Part shown: piece by piece, positions 7,331 through 13,780 of the stretch | How positions within the stretch are numbered: position 1 is the stretch's first letter | How the letters are laid out: the number at the start of each line of letters is the position of its first letter | From: Chloroflexi bacterium RBG_19FT_COMBO_48_23 | GTDB taxonomy: Bacteria; Chloroflexota; Dehalococcoidia; GIF9; UBA5620 | Assembly (NCBI GenBank): GCA_001795315.1 | Contig: MGOH01000023.1 | Location: 1 to 13,780, forward strand | Direction: 5' to 3' | DNA: 13,780 bases | Made by a program: the position numbers and the translations under genes | The notes under the pieces: model-generated | What the model was told of the DNA's origin: nothing | Databases searched by the model: none | Seen by the model: the letters and a program-made list of their open reading frames with translations, nothing else

Positions 7331-7753
7331 ATGCGCATCTTAAGCTTGGATGTTGGAGACAGAAGAATAGGGGTTGCCCTCAGCGACCCCGATGAGATCT
7401 TGGCCAGCCCGCTAGCCACCGTAGAAAGGGAGGATGACCAAAAGGCAATAAATGATATTATTCAGCTAGTTGGCCAAAACGATGTAAAGCGAATTGTGGT
7501 TGGGCTGCCTTACTCTCTGGACGGCAGCATCGGTTTGCAGGCTAACAAGGTGAAAGATTTCGTCAAAAAGTTTCCTGAAGGTACCAAAGCTAACATCGAG
7601 TTTTGGGATGAGCGCCTATCTACCGTGGCTGTGGATCGCTTGCTGGCAGGGGCTGGTAATAAAAAGGCTGGCAAAAAGATGGGGCGGGATGCAGCAGTAG
7701 CAGCCTTCATCTTGCAGGGATACCTGGATAGCCTGAAAGTCTGTGACCAGTGA
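7331..7753 (+). CDS. ruvX: RuvX/YqgF-family RNase H-like protein (putative pre-16S rRNA nuclease)
   Basis: Small RNase H-fold protein of 140 residues, the usual length for the family. YqgF/RuvX has been annotated as a Holliday junction resolvase, and in E. coli it is implicated in maturing the 5' end of 16S rRNA. Motifs are SLDVGDRRIGVALSD (residues 5-19, with D7), VVGLPYSLDG (56-65), WDERLST (92-98, with E94) and the terminal acidic motif at D120 in GRDAAVAAFIL; D7, E94 and D120 are the expected metal-binding triad. The ATG lies six bases after alaS, with only a weak Shine-Dalgarno site. The stop overlaps the GTG of aroE in GTGA, so the two are translationally coupled. Confidence 0.95.
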   Translation: MRILSLDVGDRRIGVALSDPDEILASPLATVEREDDQKAINDIIQLVGQNDVKRIVVGLPYSLDGSIGLQANKVKDFVKKFPEGTKANIEFWDERLSTVAVDRLLAGAGNKKAGKKMGRDAAVAAFILQGYLDSLKVCDQ

Positions 7754-8625
7754 CTCAGTTTATCGGCGTTATAGGTTACCCGCTGAAACACTCCGTATCT
7801 CCTTATTTCCAACAGGCGGCTTTAGATTATTACAAACTCGACATGCGTTACGAAGCCCGGGAGGTAAAAGCCGAGGATTTATCATATGCAATTGACCAAC
7901 TCAGGCAGCCCCAGAATCTAGGGGCTAACATAACCGTACCTTACAAAGAGGCAGTTTTACGTCTTATAGATGGGGTTGATGATTTCGCAGTCGTGGCTGG
8001 TGCCGTAAATACCGTAGTCAAACGTGACGGCAGGCTGGTCGGTTTCAATACCGATGCATCTGGCTTCCTTAAGGCTTTGTATGATGACGCAAAGTTTGAA
8101 CCAAAAAATAAGAGCGTGGTCATTCTCGGTGCCGGCGGAGCTGCCCGCGCTGTGAGCCTTGCGCTTCTGCAAAAAAAAGTAAGCTCCTTGATTATCATTA
8201 ACCGTGCCTTGTCCAGAGCTGAAAATTTAGCAGTCTCTCTGGCTGAACATGCTGCGAAAAACAAGATGAGCACTGAGATAGCCGCCATGCCATGGCAAAG
8301 TTCAAAACTTACTGAAGCACTTAAGCACTGCCAGTTGATAGTCAACTGTACCACTCTAGGGATGAAAGGTTCTTCCGGAGAAGGCCAATCCCCTCTGGCA
8401 TCAGGTCTAGTTCCCAAAGATGCTCTGGTTTATGACTTGGTGTATAATCCTTCAAAGACACCTTTATTGAGAATGGCTAAAGAAGCTGGGGCCAATACTA
8501 TCGGCGGCTTGCCTATGCTGGTATATCAAGGGGCTGCCTCTTTCAAAATGTGGACCGGCAGGGGAGCGCCACTTGACATAATGCTAAAGGCAGCCAATCA
8601 GGCTTTGCTTAAACTAGGGGGGTAA
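7750..8625 (+). CDS. aroE: Shikimate dehydrogenase (NADP+)
   Basis: Reduces 3-dehydroshikimate to shikimate with NADPH, the fourth step of the chorismate pathway. The protein has 291 residues. Shikimate-binding serines are S15 and S17 in HSVSP, catalytic K66 is in NITVPYK, N87 lies in GAVNT, and catalytic D102 lies in GFNTDASGF. The NADP-binding Rossmann motif is GAGGAARAV (residues 127-135), followed by NCTTLGM and a C-terminal GLPMLVYQGAASF. The GTG start overlaps the ruvX stop by four bases. The family usually has HN after the SxSP motif (as in MHNAAF); here the equivalent stretch reads YFQQAAL, a mild variation. The quinate-using paralogue YdiB is less likely because the gene sits with aroC and aroB/aroK. 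Confidence 0.96.
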   Translation: MTQFIGVIGYPLKHSVSPYFQQAALDYYKLDMRYEAREVKAEDLSYAIDQLRQPQNLGANITVPYKEAVLRLIDGVDDFAVVAGAVNTVVKRDGRLVGFNTDASGFLKALYDDAKFEPKNKSVVILGAGGAARAVSLALLQKKVSSLIIINRALSRAENLAVSLAEHAAKNKMSTEIAAMPWQSSKLTEALKHCQLIVNCTTLGMKGSSGEGQSPLASGLVPKDALVYDLVYNPSKTPLLRMAKEAGANTIGGLPMLVYQGAASFKMWTGRGAPLDIMLKAANQALLKLGG

Positions 8626-8628
8626 AAG

Positions 8629-9540
8629 ATGAGGAAAGTTACGGTAATCATTTGCATAGTCGCTTTACTGGTCTTGGGTGCAGTATCGACTTCTTGTGGC
8701 ATTGCGGAAAATAAAGTTGCGGTTATCTCACTCAGCGGGCCGGTACAGTCGGGCAGCTCCGGTCTTTTCTTCGGTGGCAGTGTCATCAGTCCGAAGCTTG
8801 TTCGAAGCCAGCTGGAACGAGCCAAGAAGGATATCGCTGTAAAGGCAATTGTTCTCCAGGTGGAAAGTCCCGGCGGCAGTGTGGCCGCTTGCCAGGAAAT
8901 CTTGAACGAAATTGAGACTGTAGAGAAGCCGATCGTGGTCAGTTTTGGAGACATAGCTGCCTCCGGAGGATATTACATCTCGGCAAAAGCCGACAAAATC
9001 GTGGCTTTACCAGGTACTTTGACCGGCAGTATCGGGGTTATCTCCGAAATGCCTAATCTCAAAGGGCTGTTTGATAAGCTGGGAATAGAGATGGAGGTTT
9101 TTACAGCCGGCAAACATAAAGATATGTATGCCGGGCTTAGAGAGCTAACTCCAGAAGAAAAGGTGATCATGCAAGAAATGACCGACCAGCTCTATGACCA
9201 GTTCATTCAGGTTGTGGCTGAAGGTAGAAGTTTGAGTGAGGCGAAAGTCAGAGAATTGGCCACAGGTCAACTTTATACCGGAGTACAGGCTAAGGAGCTG
9301 GGGTTGGTTGATGAGCTGGGTGGACTTAATACGGCTATAGACCTGGCAGCGAGTCTGGCCAACGTCAAGAAACCAGAAGTGGAATATTACAAGCGTGAAA
9401 CTCCGTCACTGCTAAGTACCTTTCTGGACATGGGTGTACAGAAGCTAAGCAACATTATTCAGGTGCAGTCATTAGGTGCTGAAGGTATTATACTTCTGGA
9501 GACACTGAGCAATCCTTACCCGCAGCCGGAGTATCGATAG
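8629..9540 (+). CDS. sppA: Signal peptide peptidase SppA (S49 family), possibly a lipoprotein
   Basis: Membrane-anchored serine protease of 303 residues that degrades leftover signal peptides at the outer face of the cytoplasmic membrane. A hydrophobic N-terminal segment (residues 4-20) is followed by STSCG with Cys23, a weak lipobox, so it may be lipid-anchored or simply held by the helix. The S49 domain shows VESPGGSV (78-85), the nucleophile S112 in AASGGYY, LTGSIGVI (131-138) and the general base K164 in GKHKD; the Ser-Lys spacing of 52 matches what I recall for B. subtilis SppA. It is a short, single-domain form. A G-rich run in the last codons of aroE provides the ribosome binding site three bases before this gene. 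It sits between aroE and aroC, with no obvious functional link to either. Confidence 0.94.
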   Translation: MRKVTVIICIVALLVLGAVSTSCGIAENKVAVISLSGPVQSGSSGLFFGGSVISPKLVRSQLERAKKDIAVKAIVLQVESPGGSVAACQEILNEIETVEKPIVVSFGDIAASGGYYISAKADKIVALPGTLTGSIGVISEMPNLKGLFDKLGIEMEVFTAGKHKDMYAGLRELTPEEKVIMQEMTDQLYDQFIQVVAEGRSLSEAKVRELATGQLYTGVQAKELGLVDELGGLNTAIDLAASLANVKKPEVEYYKRETPSLLSTFLDMGVQKLSNIIQVQSLGAEGIILLETLSNPYPQPEYR

Positions 9541-9563
9541 GGTGATTACAGGAATCAGAAATT

Positions 9564-10745
9564 ATGGGACAGTTTCGTTTTCTTACTGCTGGTGAGTCAC
9601 ACGGTAAAGGGTTGGTGGCAGTTATTGAGGGGATGGTAGCGGGCTTACCTATTGATGAAGATTACATAGCTCAAGACCTTAAGCGGCGGCAGGCCGGCTA
9701 TGGACGCAGCGCCCGCATGAAAATTGAGCAGGACAAAGCTGAGATTATCTCAGGGGTACGTCATGGTCTCACCATCGGTAGCCCGATAAGCCTGCTAATA
9801 TGGAATCGTGTTTGGGAAGGGTGGCAGGAGATAATGAGTGTTGTCTCTGTAGATAAGGAAATACAACCGCTAACCTCGCCTCGTCCGGGGCATGCTGACC
9901 TGGCTGGAGTAATCAAATACGGAATTGAAGATATTCGCCCGATTTTAGAGCGAGCCAGTGCCCGAGAGACGGCAGCCAGAGTCGCTGTTGGTGCCGTAGC
10001 CCGAAAATTCCTCGAAGAATTCAGCATTACTATCCGTAGCCATACTATAAGCATAGGTAAACACCGGGCTAAACAGCTCAAGACGATAGATTGGCAGCGA
10101 GTTGAAAAATCACCTGTACGCTGCGCTGACGCTGGGGCAGAAAAGGCAATGACAGCAGCTATCGATGAAGCCAAAGCTGAAGGAGACACTCTGGGTGGTA
10201 TCTTCGAGGTAATCGCTGCTGGAGTATCTGTCGGATTGGGCAGCCATGTGCAGTGGGACCTCAGGCTCGACGGTCAAATTGCCCAGGCGATAATGAGCAT
10301 ACAGGCTGTAAAGGGGGTCGAGATAGGTGCTGGTTTTTCAGCCGCTGATATCAAAGGCTCTAAGGCTCATGACATAATTGAAACCAGCCAGAAAGGGGCT
10401 CCTTTGCCCTGGCATCGAGCCACTAACAGTGCCGGCGGTACCGAAGGTGGAATAAGCAATGGGCAGCCAATTGTGGTTCGCGCCGCGGTGAAGCCCATCG
10501 CTACACTTGGCAAGCCGCTGCCATCCGTAGACCTCCAAACCGGGAAGAAAACAGAGGCTCATTATGAACGCAGCGATGTCTGCGTTGTTCCTGCAGCCGG
10601 AGTGATAGGTGAAGCAATGTTAGCCATCGTCCTGGCAAATGCTATGCTGACGAAATTCGGCGGTGACCACTTGAAAGAAACCCTAGCCAACTATAAAAAC
10701 TATATTAGCTCTGCCTGCTCTCGCAATCGTTATGCCACGTCATAA
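9564..10745 (+). CDS. aroC: Chorismate synthase
   Basis: Flavin-dependent lyase of 393 residues that converts 5-enolpyruvylshikimate-3-phosphate to chorismate, the last step of the shared aromatic pathway. Family signatures are TAGESHGKGL (residues 8-17, with H13), GYGRSARMKIE (46-55), SPRPGHADLAG (105-115) and ERASARETAAR (129-139). A later block, GGTEGGISNGQP, and the C-terminal VGE-like GVIGEAM segment are also as expected. The length is at the long end of the normal range. The ATG is preceded by AGGA about ten bases upstream, 23 bases after the sppA stop, which is the widest gap in the rightward cluster. The end overlaps the start of the aroK-aroB fusion by 14 bases, suggesting coupled translation. 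Confidence 0.97.
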   Translation: MGQFRFLTAGESHGKGLVAVIEGMVAGLPIDEDYIAQDLKRRQAGYGRSARMKIEQDKAEIISGVRHGLTIGSPISLLIWNRVWEGWQEIMSVVSVDKEIQPLTSPRPGHADLAGVIKYGIEDIRPILERASARETAARVAVGAVARKFLEEFSITIRSHTISIGKHRAKQLKTIDWQRVEKSPVRCADAGAEKAMTAAIDEAKAEGDTLGGIFEVIAAGVSVGLGSHVQWDLRLDGQIAQAIMSIQAVKGVEIGAGFSAADIKGSKAHDIIETSQKGAPLPWHRATNSAGGTEGGISNGQPIVVRAAVKPIATLGKPLPSVDLQTGKKTEAHYERSDVCVVPAAGVIGEAMLAIVLANAMLTKFGGDHLKETLANYKNYISSACSRNRYATS

Positions 10746-12399
10746 AACAAACAACAACATCGCACTCATAGGTTTCTCAGCTACAGGCAAGTCGGTCGTG
10801 GCTATGAAAGTAGCTGAACGCCTGAAGTGGACGCTCATTGATACCGATGATGAGATAGTTAAGCTCAGCGGTAAAACCATCCCGGAAATCTTCAAACAGG
10901 ATGGCGAAGATAAGTTCAGGCAACTGGAACGCAAAGTACTGAGCCAGGCTTGCCAGAAGGAGCAAGCAGTCATCGCCACCGGTGGTGGTGCTATTATTGA
11001 CCCTGAAAACCAAAAACTGCTCCTTGGCACCAGCGTGGTCGTTTGTCTGGAAGCCAAGCCGGAAACCATACACCAGCGCCTGCTCCACGATAGCCTCTAC
11101 TCTGCTAACCATGTAGTTCGCCCCTTGCTTGCCGGTGATAACCCCTTGGAACGCATCCGGCAGCTTAAGGCTACCCGCCAGCCACACTATGCTGTAGCCG
11201 ATTGGACGGTTCATACCGATAACCTGACTCTCGATGAAGTAAGCCGGGAGGTAATAAAAGGCTGGCAGTATGTAAATAAACATCACAGAAGCAAGCAATC
11301 CACTAAAATCGACCCGGCCTGCGTAGTAGAGACGGAGACAGCCAGTTATCCTGTTTTTGTTGATTGGGGAATACTGGACAGGCTTGGTGAAAAGATGACA
11401 CAGGCCGGCTTGTCAGGCACAGCCAACATCATCAGCGATAAAACCGTTTTTTCCATTTATGGTGCACGGGTTAAGAAAACGCTGGAAAAAGCCGGCTTTG
11501 CCGTCAACTGCTTTGCAGTACCGCCCGGTGAAGCCTCGAAGAATATCACCCAGGCTGTCAAGATTTATGACTTCCTCATCGAGCGCCGGGTAGAGAGAAA
11601 TGATGTGGTCGTTGCTTTAGGCGGTGGCATGGTTGGTGACCTGGCTGGATTTGTAGCTGCCACCTTCTTAAGAGGCTTGCCCTGGCTGCAGGTGCCCACC
11701 AGCTTGATAGCTATGACAGATGCCAGCATCGGTGGCAAGGTAGCCGTTGACCATCCTCAGGGGAAAAATCTGATGGGTGCTTTTTATCAACCGCGCCTTG
11801 TCCTGGCTGATGTTCAGACCCTGACCACTTTGCCTCAACGCGAACTTACTTCAGGATGGGCTGAAGTTATCAAGCACGGCCTGATTTTAGATGCCGATTT
11901 ACTGGAACTTCTTGAAAACAATGTTAAGAACCTGATTAAGTTAAAGCCGGATATTACTTCTAAAGTGATTGCCCGAAGCGCTGCTATCAAATGCCAGGTT
12001 GTCTCTGAAGACGAGAGGGAAACTGGAAAACGCACCCTCCTGAACTACGGGCATACCGTAGCCCACGGGCTCGAAGCCGCTGGCAAATATGACCGCTTTC
12101 TACATGGGGAAGCAGTGGCAATTGGAATGATGGCGGCAGCCAGGCTCAGCCATCGGTTGGGGCTATTGTCGCCGCATGCCGTCGAACGCCAGGAATCTAT
12201 CTTGCAAAAATTCGGTTTGCCCACACATTGCTCCGGAGTACCTTTGACTGATGTGCTCGCTGCCATGGAACTGGATAAGAAAGTGCGAGGGAAATCAATC
12301 CGCTGGGTATTGCTAGAAGACATCGGCAAGGCAGTGATACACAGTGATGTGCCGAAAAAAGAAGTACTAAATGTTCTTAAAGGGGTTATAAAGCCTTGA
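10732..12399 (+). CDS. aroKB: Bifunctional shikimate kinase / 3-dehydroquinate synthase (AroKB fusion)
   Basis: Single 555-residue protein carrying two non-consecutive shikimate pathway enzymes. Residues about 8-175 are shikimate kinase: P-loop GFSATGKS (14-21), DTDDEI (37-42), GEDKFRQLE (58-66), TGGGA (83-87) and lid arginine R130 in VVRPLL. After a linker of about 30 residues, residues about 203-555 are NAD-dependent dehydroquinate synthase: VPPGEASK (263-270), ALGGGMVGDLAGF (295-307), TSLIAMTDASIGGK (323-336), and metal ligands E378 (WAEVIKHG), H441 (NYGHT) and H458 (LHGE). All key residues of both parts look intact. A kinase-first fusion of this kind is known from Thermotoga. No Shine-Dalgarno site precedes the ATG; the 14-base overlap with aroC implies coupled translation. 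Confidence 0.96.
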   Translation: MPRHKTNNNIALIGFSATGKSVVAMKVAERLKWTLIDTDDEIVKLSGKTIPEIFKQDGEDKFRQLERKVLSQACQKEQAVIATGGGAIIDPENQKLLLGTSVVVCLEAKPETIHQRLLHDSLYSANHVVRPLLAGDNPLERIRQLKATRQPHYAVADWTVHTDNLTLDEVSREVIKGWQYVNKHHRSKQSTKIDPACVVETETASYPVFVDWGILDRLGEKMTQAGLSGTANIISDKTVFSIYGARVKKTLEKAGFAVNCFAVPPGEASKNITQAVKIYDFLIERRVERNDVVVALGGGMVGDLAGFVAATFLRGLPWLQVPTSLIAMTDASIGGKVAVDHPQGKNLMGAFYQPRLVLADVQTLTTLPQRELTSGWAEVIKHGLILDADLLELLENNVKNLIKLKPDITSKVIARSAAIKCQVVSEDERETGKRTLLNYGHTVAHGLEAAGKYDRFLHGEAVAIGMMAAARLSHRLGLLSPHAVERQESILQKFGLPTHCSGVPLTDVLAAMELDKKVRGKSIRWVLLEDIGKAVIHSDVPKKEVLNVLKGVIKP

Positions 12400-13262
12400 A
12401 AATAGCTCTGAGCAAACAGTGGTCATTTCTGGACTATATAACCGTCCTGAAACCTGTAGAAACCAGCCTGCTCGCTTTTATCGGCATTTTCTCAGCGATT
12501 ATTGCCGCCGGTGGCTATCCACCAGCCAGGGTCTTAGTTCTCCTCTTAATTGCCCTTATTTTGGGCAGTGCCGGTTCCAACGGGCTTACCAACTATCTCG
12601 ACCGTGAGGTTGACGCCTGCATGATGAGAACTTACAATCGAGCCTTGCCCTCGAAGAGAATCGACCCTCCACAGAAAACTCTACCACTTATCATCGGGCT
12701 TATAGTTGTCGGGTTAGCCTTAGCCTGGATATTGCACCCACTTTGCTTCCTGTTCGGCCTAATCGGCGTCATAGCTTCGTCGGTATGGCGCAAGACAATC
12801 TCATGCACTTTTCTCGGTATTGTTGCCGGCTGCAGTCCGGTGCTTATCGGCTGGTTTGCCATAAGCCCGGCATTTAACACCACGATTCTTCTTCTATGCG
12901 GACTGGTCGCCATCTGGACTCCCATCCATGTCTGGACTGTGATGATTGCCAACCGTGAAGATTATTTAGGCGCTGATTTACACTATTTCCCTCTGAGCTG
13001 GCAGGTCAAAGACGTGGTAAAAATACTTTTTGGCTTATCAATACTTCTCTATTTTGTCTCCATCATCCTGTATGTAGCCGCCGATTTTCACCTGCTTTAT
13101 CTGATTGTGGCCAACATACTTGGCATTTTAATGATTTTCGCCAATGGCCGCCTGCTATTCTCTATGACATCGGTGGCTGCCTGGCGAGTCTACAAGCTAT
13201 CAGCCTTTCCCTATCTGGGCATAATTTTCCTGACTATGGGCTTGGATATCTGGTTAACATGA
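12396..13262 (+). CDS. ctaB: UbiA-superfamily prenyltransferase, CtaB-like (protoheme IX farnesyltransferase)
   Basis: Polytopic membrane protein of 288 residues with about eight to nine hydrophobic segments. UbiA enzymes transfer isoprenoid chains to aromatic or other acceptors using two Asp-rich motifs. The first is TNYLDREVDACMMRT (D69, D73) followed by NRALPS; the second region is WTPIHVW (174-180) and NREDYLGADL (186-195). The NR-LPS and WTPxHxW motifs favour CtaB/CyoE, which makes heme O from heme B. Thr65 occupies the place of the first Asn in the usual NxxxDxxxD. The TTG start overlaps the aroKB stop in TTGA, with AAAGGGG about ten bases upstream. No cytochrome oxidase gene is nearby. 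Another UbiA-type activity on a quinone precursor from chorismate is possible, but the motifs argue against it. Confidence 0.85.
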   Translation: MKIALSKQWSFLDYITVLKPVETSLLAFIGIFSAIIAAGGYPPARVLVLLLIALILGSAGSNGLTNYLDREVDACMMRTYNRALPSKRIDPPQKTLPLIIGLIVVGLALAWILHPLCFLFGLIGVIASSVWRKTISCTFLGIVAGCSPVLIGWFAISPAFNTTILLLCGLVAIWTPIHVWTVMIANREDYLGADLHYFPLSWQVKDVVKILFGLSILLYFVSIILYVAADFHLLYLIVANILGILMIFANGRLLFSMTSVAAWRVYKLSAFPYLGIIFLTMGLDIWLT

Positions 13263-13780
13263 ATATAGATGCTGGTCTTATAGACACACTGGAAATTGCC
13301 TTTCATCCTGAAGCTGTTGCCGTAGCCGGAGCCTCTGAAGACCCGTTATCTTTCGGCCACCAGTTCCTGCGGCATCTCCTGGATTACGGTTATAACGGGC
13401 ATATTTATCCAGTGAACCCCAACAAAAAATCCATTTTAGGTCTTAAGGCTTACCCGAGCTTGAGCAGCATTCCAGGACAGGTTGATTACGTTATCTGCTG
13501 TCTTCCGGCATCTATGGTTTTGGATTTTCTTGCCGAATGTCCCGCCAAAGGAGTAAAAATCGTTCACCTTGTTACCGCCCGCCTCAGTGAGACGGGTCGA
13601 AAGGAAGCCATAGAGCTTGAAGACAGGATGCTCCAGGCAGCCAGAAAGCTCAATATCCGTCTCATCGGTCCGAATTGCATGGGGATTTACTATCCACGCA
13701 GCGGACTGGCCAACGGCTATAATTTGCCCAAGGAAGCTGGAAAGATCGGCGCCGTGTTTCAAAGCGGCGGTTCGTCTACT
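13259..13780 (+). CDS. NDP-forming acyl-CoA synthetase-like protein, CoA-binding domain (3' end beyond window)
   Basis: The first 174 residues of a gene cut by the right edge. The sequence has the Rossmann-type CoA-binding domain found at the N-terminus of ADP-forming acetyl/acyl-CoA synthetases: VAVAGASEDP (residues 20-29), YPVNPN (50-55), DYVICCLPA (76-84), LIGPNCMGIYYP (135-146) and the beginning of the next domain, GAVFQSGGSS (164-173). Such enzymes interconvert acyl-CoA, ADP and phosphate with acid, ATP and CoA, and are common in anaerobes; related proteins are protein acetyltransferases or CoA-binding proteins of unknown substrate. The catalytic histidine and the ATP-grasp part lie beyond the window, so the exact activity cannot be called. 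The ATG overlaps the ctaB stop in ATGA, continuing the coupled cluster. Confidence 0.85.
   Translation, partial: MNIDAGLIDTLEIAFHPEAVAVAGASEDPLSFGHQFLRHLLDYGYNGHIYPVNPNKKSILGLKAYPSLSSIPGQVDYVICCLPASMVLDFLAECPAKGVKIVHLVTARLSETGRKEAIELEDRMLQAARKLNIRLIGPNCMGIYYPRSGLANGYNLPKEAGKIGAVFQSGGSST

Noticed and set aside
7941..8417. Leftward open reading frame of 158 codons opposite aroE
   Set aside because: Its low-complexity Ser/Ala/Arg composition is typical of antisense frames, and aroE is intact across the region.
10777..11298. Leftward open reading frame of 173 codons opposite aroKB
   Set aside because: It is antisense to an intact shikimate kinase domain, has no ribosome binding site that stands out and no family motif.

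Overview
The window is ordinary bacterial chromosome, densely packed and without mobile elements, RNA genes or CRISPR arrays that I can see. Base composition looks close to half G+C by eye (not counted). A bacterial translin-family gene, a ThiD2-ThiE fusion, an AroK-AroB fusion, a K+-independent type proton-pumping pyrophosphatase and frequent GTG/TTG starts together suggest an anaerobic Chloroflexota bacterium, perhaps of the Dehalococcoidia. That placement is inference from gene content, not a measured phylogeny.

Left part, leftward (1-4536). A membrane pyrophosphatase gene (hppA) runs off the left edge and has its own sigma70-like promoter and a strong ribosome binding site. Upstream of it lies a tight leftward operon: two tandem FmdB-type zinc-ribbon genes, a ThiD2-ThiE fusion for thiamine phosphate synthesis, and a translin-family gene that starts with TTG. 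Two of the junctions overlap by exactly 29 bases.

Centre (4537-4666). A 130-base divergent intergenic region carries a near-consensus rightward promoter for alaS and an extended -10 leftward promoter for the FmdB operon.

Right part, rightward (4667-13780). One long, tightly coupled cluster follows: alaS, ruvX, aroE, an sppA-type signal peptide peptidase, aroC, a fused aroK-aroB, a UbiA/CtaB-type prenyltransferase, and the start of an NDP-forming acyl-CoA synthetase-like gene cut by the right edge. Gaps are at most 23 bases and four junctions overlap, so the cluster probably reads as one transcript. AroB, AroE, AroK and AroC cover four steps of the shikimate pathway to chorismate; the DAHP synthase, AroD and AroA steps are not in the window.

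I found no clear undescribed system. The points most worth a second look are the translin protein with its apparently retained TRAX-like acidic residues inside a thiamine operon, the tandem FmdB pair, and the prenyltransferase, whose first metal-binding motif has Thr where Asn is usual.
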